Source: Polaribacter sp. SA4-10 (GTDB taxonomy: Bacteria; Bacteroidota; Bacteroidia; Flavobacteriales; Flavobacteriaceae). Taken from it: 64,000 bases of DNA. Shown here piece after piece: positions 63,632 to 64,000 of the stretch (positions are counted from its first letter, which is position 1; each line of letters begins with the position of its first letter). The position numbers and the translations under genes were made by a program. The notes below the pieces were generated by a model that did no database searches, had not been told where the DNA came from, and saw only the letters and a program-made list of their open reading frames with translations. The stretch lies in the NCBI RefSeq assembly GCF_002163835.1, contig NZ_CP019331.1, positions 3,359,573-3,423,572 on the forward strand. Direction: 5' to 3'.

Positions 63632-64000
63632 TTATTCTTCTTCAAAAAATGCTATTTCTGCTTCAAATTCATCTGATAAAAACTCATCTTTACTCATCCA
63701 ATATTCTGAAGTTATCATGCTGTAATTAGCCTCTTTTTGCTGTAAATCCCAAATTATGTCATTTGCTTCGTTAAATTCTTCTTCTGCATTTAATTGATTT
63801 CCAAACAAACGAATAGCAATATTATGACTGTCTAAATTTTTTGTTAAACATTTTAATGCAATTTCTTTAGTAATTTTTTTATCAGCATTTCCTAAAGCCG
63901 TAATTTCAAAATCTACCACCGTGGCTTTTGTATTAGGAAATTTACCATTATATGCCTTATATAATAACTGATTTACATTAAAAAGCGTTTTGTGCAAATG
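63632..64000 (-). CDS. Uncharacterised protein, 5' part outside the window
   Basis: An open minus-strand frame of about 122 codons that enters from beyond the right edge and stops at 63632. The first visible residues (LHKTLFNVNQLLYKAYNGKF) begin with a TTG only if the gene starts here; more likely the start lies further right. It is acidic, rich in Asn and Glu (AEEEFNEANDIIWDLQQKEA, ending AEIAFFEEE), and has no membrane segment. I recognise no family. Confidence 0.65.
   Translation of the reverse strand, partial: HLHKTLFNVNQLLYKAYNGKFPNTKATVVDFEITALGNADKKITKEIALKCLTKNLDSHNIAIRLFGNQLNAEEEFNEANDIIWDLQQKEANYSMITSEYWMSKDEFLSDEFEAEIAFFEEE

Overview
The window comes from a low-GC marine-type flavobacterium (Bacteroidota, probably Polaribacter/Tenacibaculum-like). 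The support is the base composition, promoters of the TAnnTTTG type, two type IX secretion (T9SS) surface proteins with gliding-motility-type C-terminal domains, and flavobacterial versions of GyrA, ClpC, DnaA, PrmC and a long GAPDH. Most of the window is ordinary chromosome. No rRNA, tRNA, CRISPR array or intact insertion sequence was seen.

Layout. 1-5 kb: decayed sequence, a minus-strand three-gene operon (PKS/NRPS-type class III aminotransferase, GNAT-like protein, serine beta-lactamase-like hydrolase), then a broken EthD-family gene. 5-18 kb: clpC, gyrA, a TPR protein, pta-ackA, a secreted unknown, and the beta subunit of an acyl-CoA carboxylase. 18-28.3 kb: two large T9SS surface proteins whose last 573 residues are encoded by a 1731-bp duplication differing at only two synonymous sites. 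28.6-34.6 kb: NudK and a redox/electrophile-response cluster (DoxX, OsmC, FMN reductase, a cysteine-less glutaredoxin-like protein, MarR regulator, pirin, Old Yellow Enzyme/dienoyl-CoA reductase). 34.7-45.4 kb: orphan lpxD, OmpA lipoprotein, YdiJ-type FAD/FeS dehydrogenase, an Lrp regulator divergent from a DUF1338 dioxygenase, M14 peptidase, and a 52-aa Pmp3 protein. 45.4-53.2 kb: CsaA, Mpo1-like protein, prmC, ribD, a HAD phosphatase, a DMT transporter, YigZ, a thioesterase. 53.3-64 kb: dnaA with a phosphatase and a methyltransferase; a minus-strand cell-wall operon (dapF, GxxExxY, GNAT, mltG, DUF2279, then a lysozyme-like gene); degP/htrA; a 480-aa GAPDH; a partial unknown.

Genes that work together: pta-ackA interconvert acetyl-CoA and acetate; dapF, mltG and the lysozyme-like protein converge on peptidoglycan; the 29.6-34.6 kb cluster looks like a MarR-controlled reactive-electrophile response; gyrA, dnaA and clpC are core functions.

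Several genes are easily missed. The Pmp3 gene and a 57-aa minus-strand ORF are short. A 187-aa lysozyme-like gene has no ATG, GTG, TTG or CTG anywhere in its frame, and ribD lacks a canonical start at its conserved N terminus; both point to AUC/AUU initiation. At least five loci hold decayed minus-strand genes. The items most worth following up are the aminotransferase operon, the recent T9SS gene duplication, the unusual initiation codons, the cysteine-less glutaredoxin, and the operator-like palindromes upstream of gap, degP and the redox cluster.
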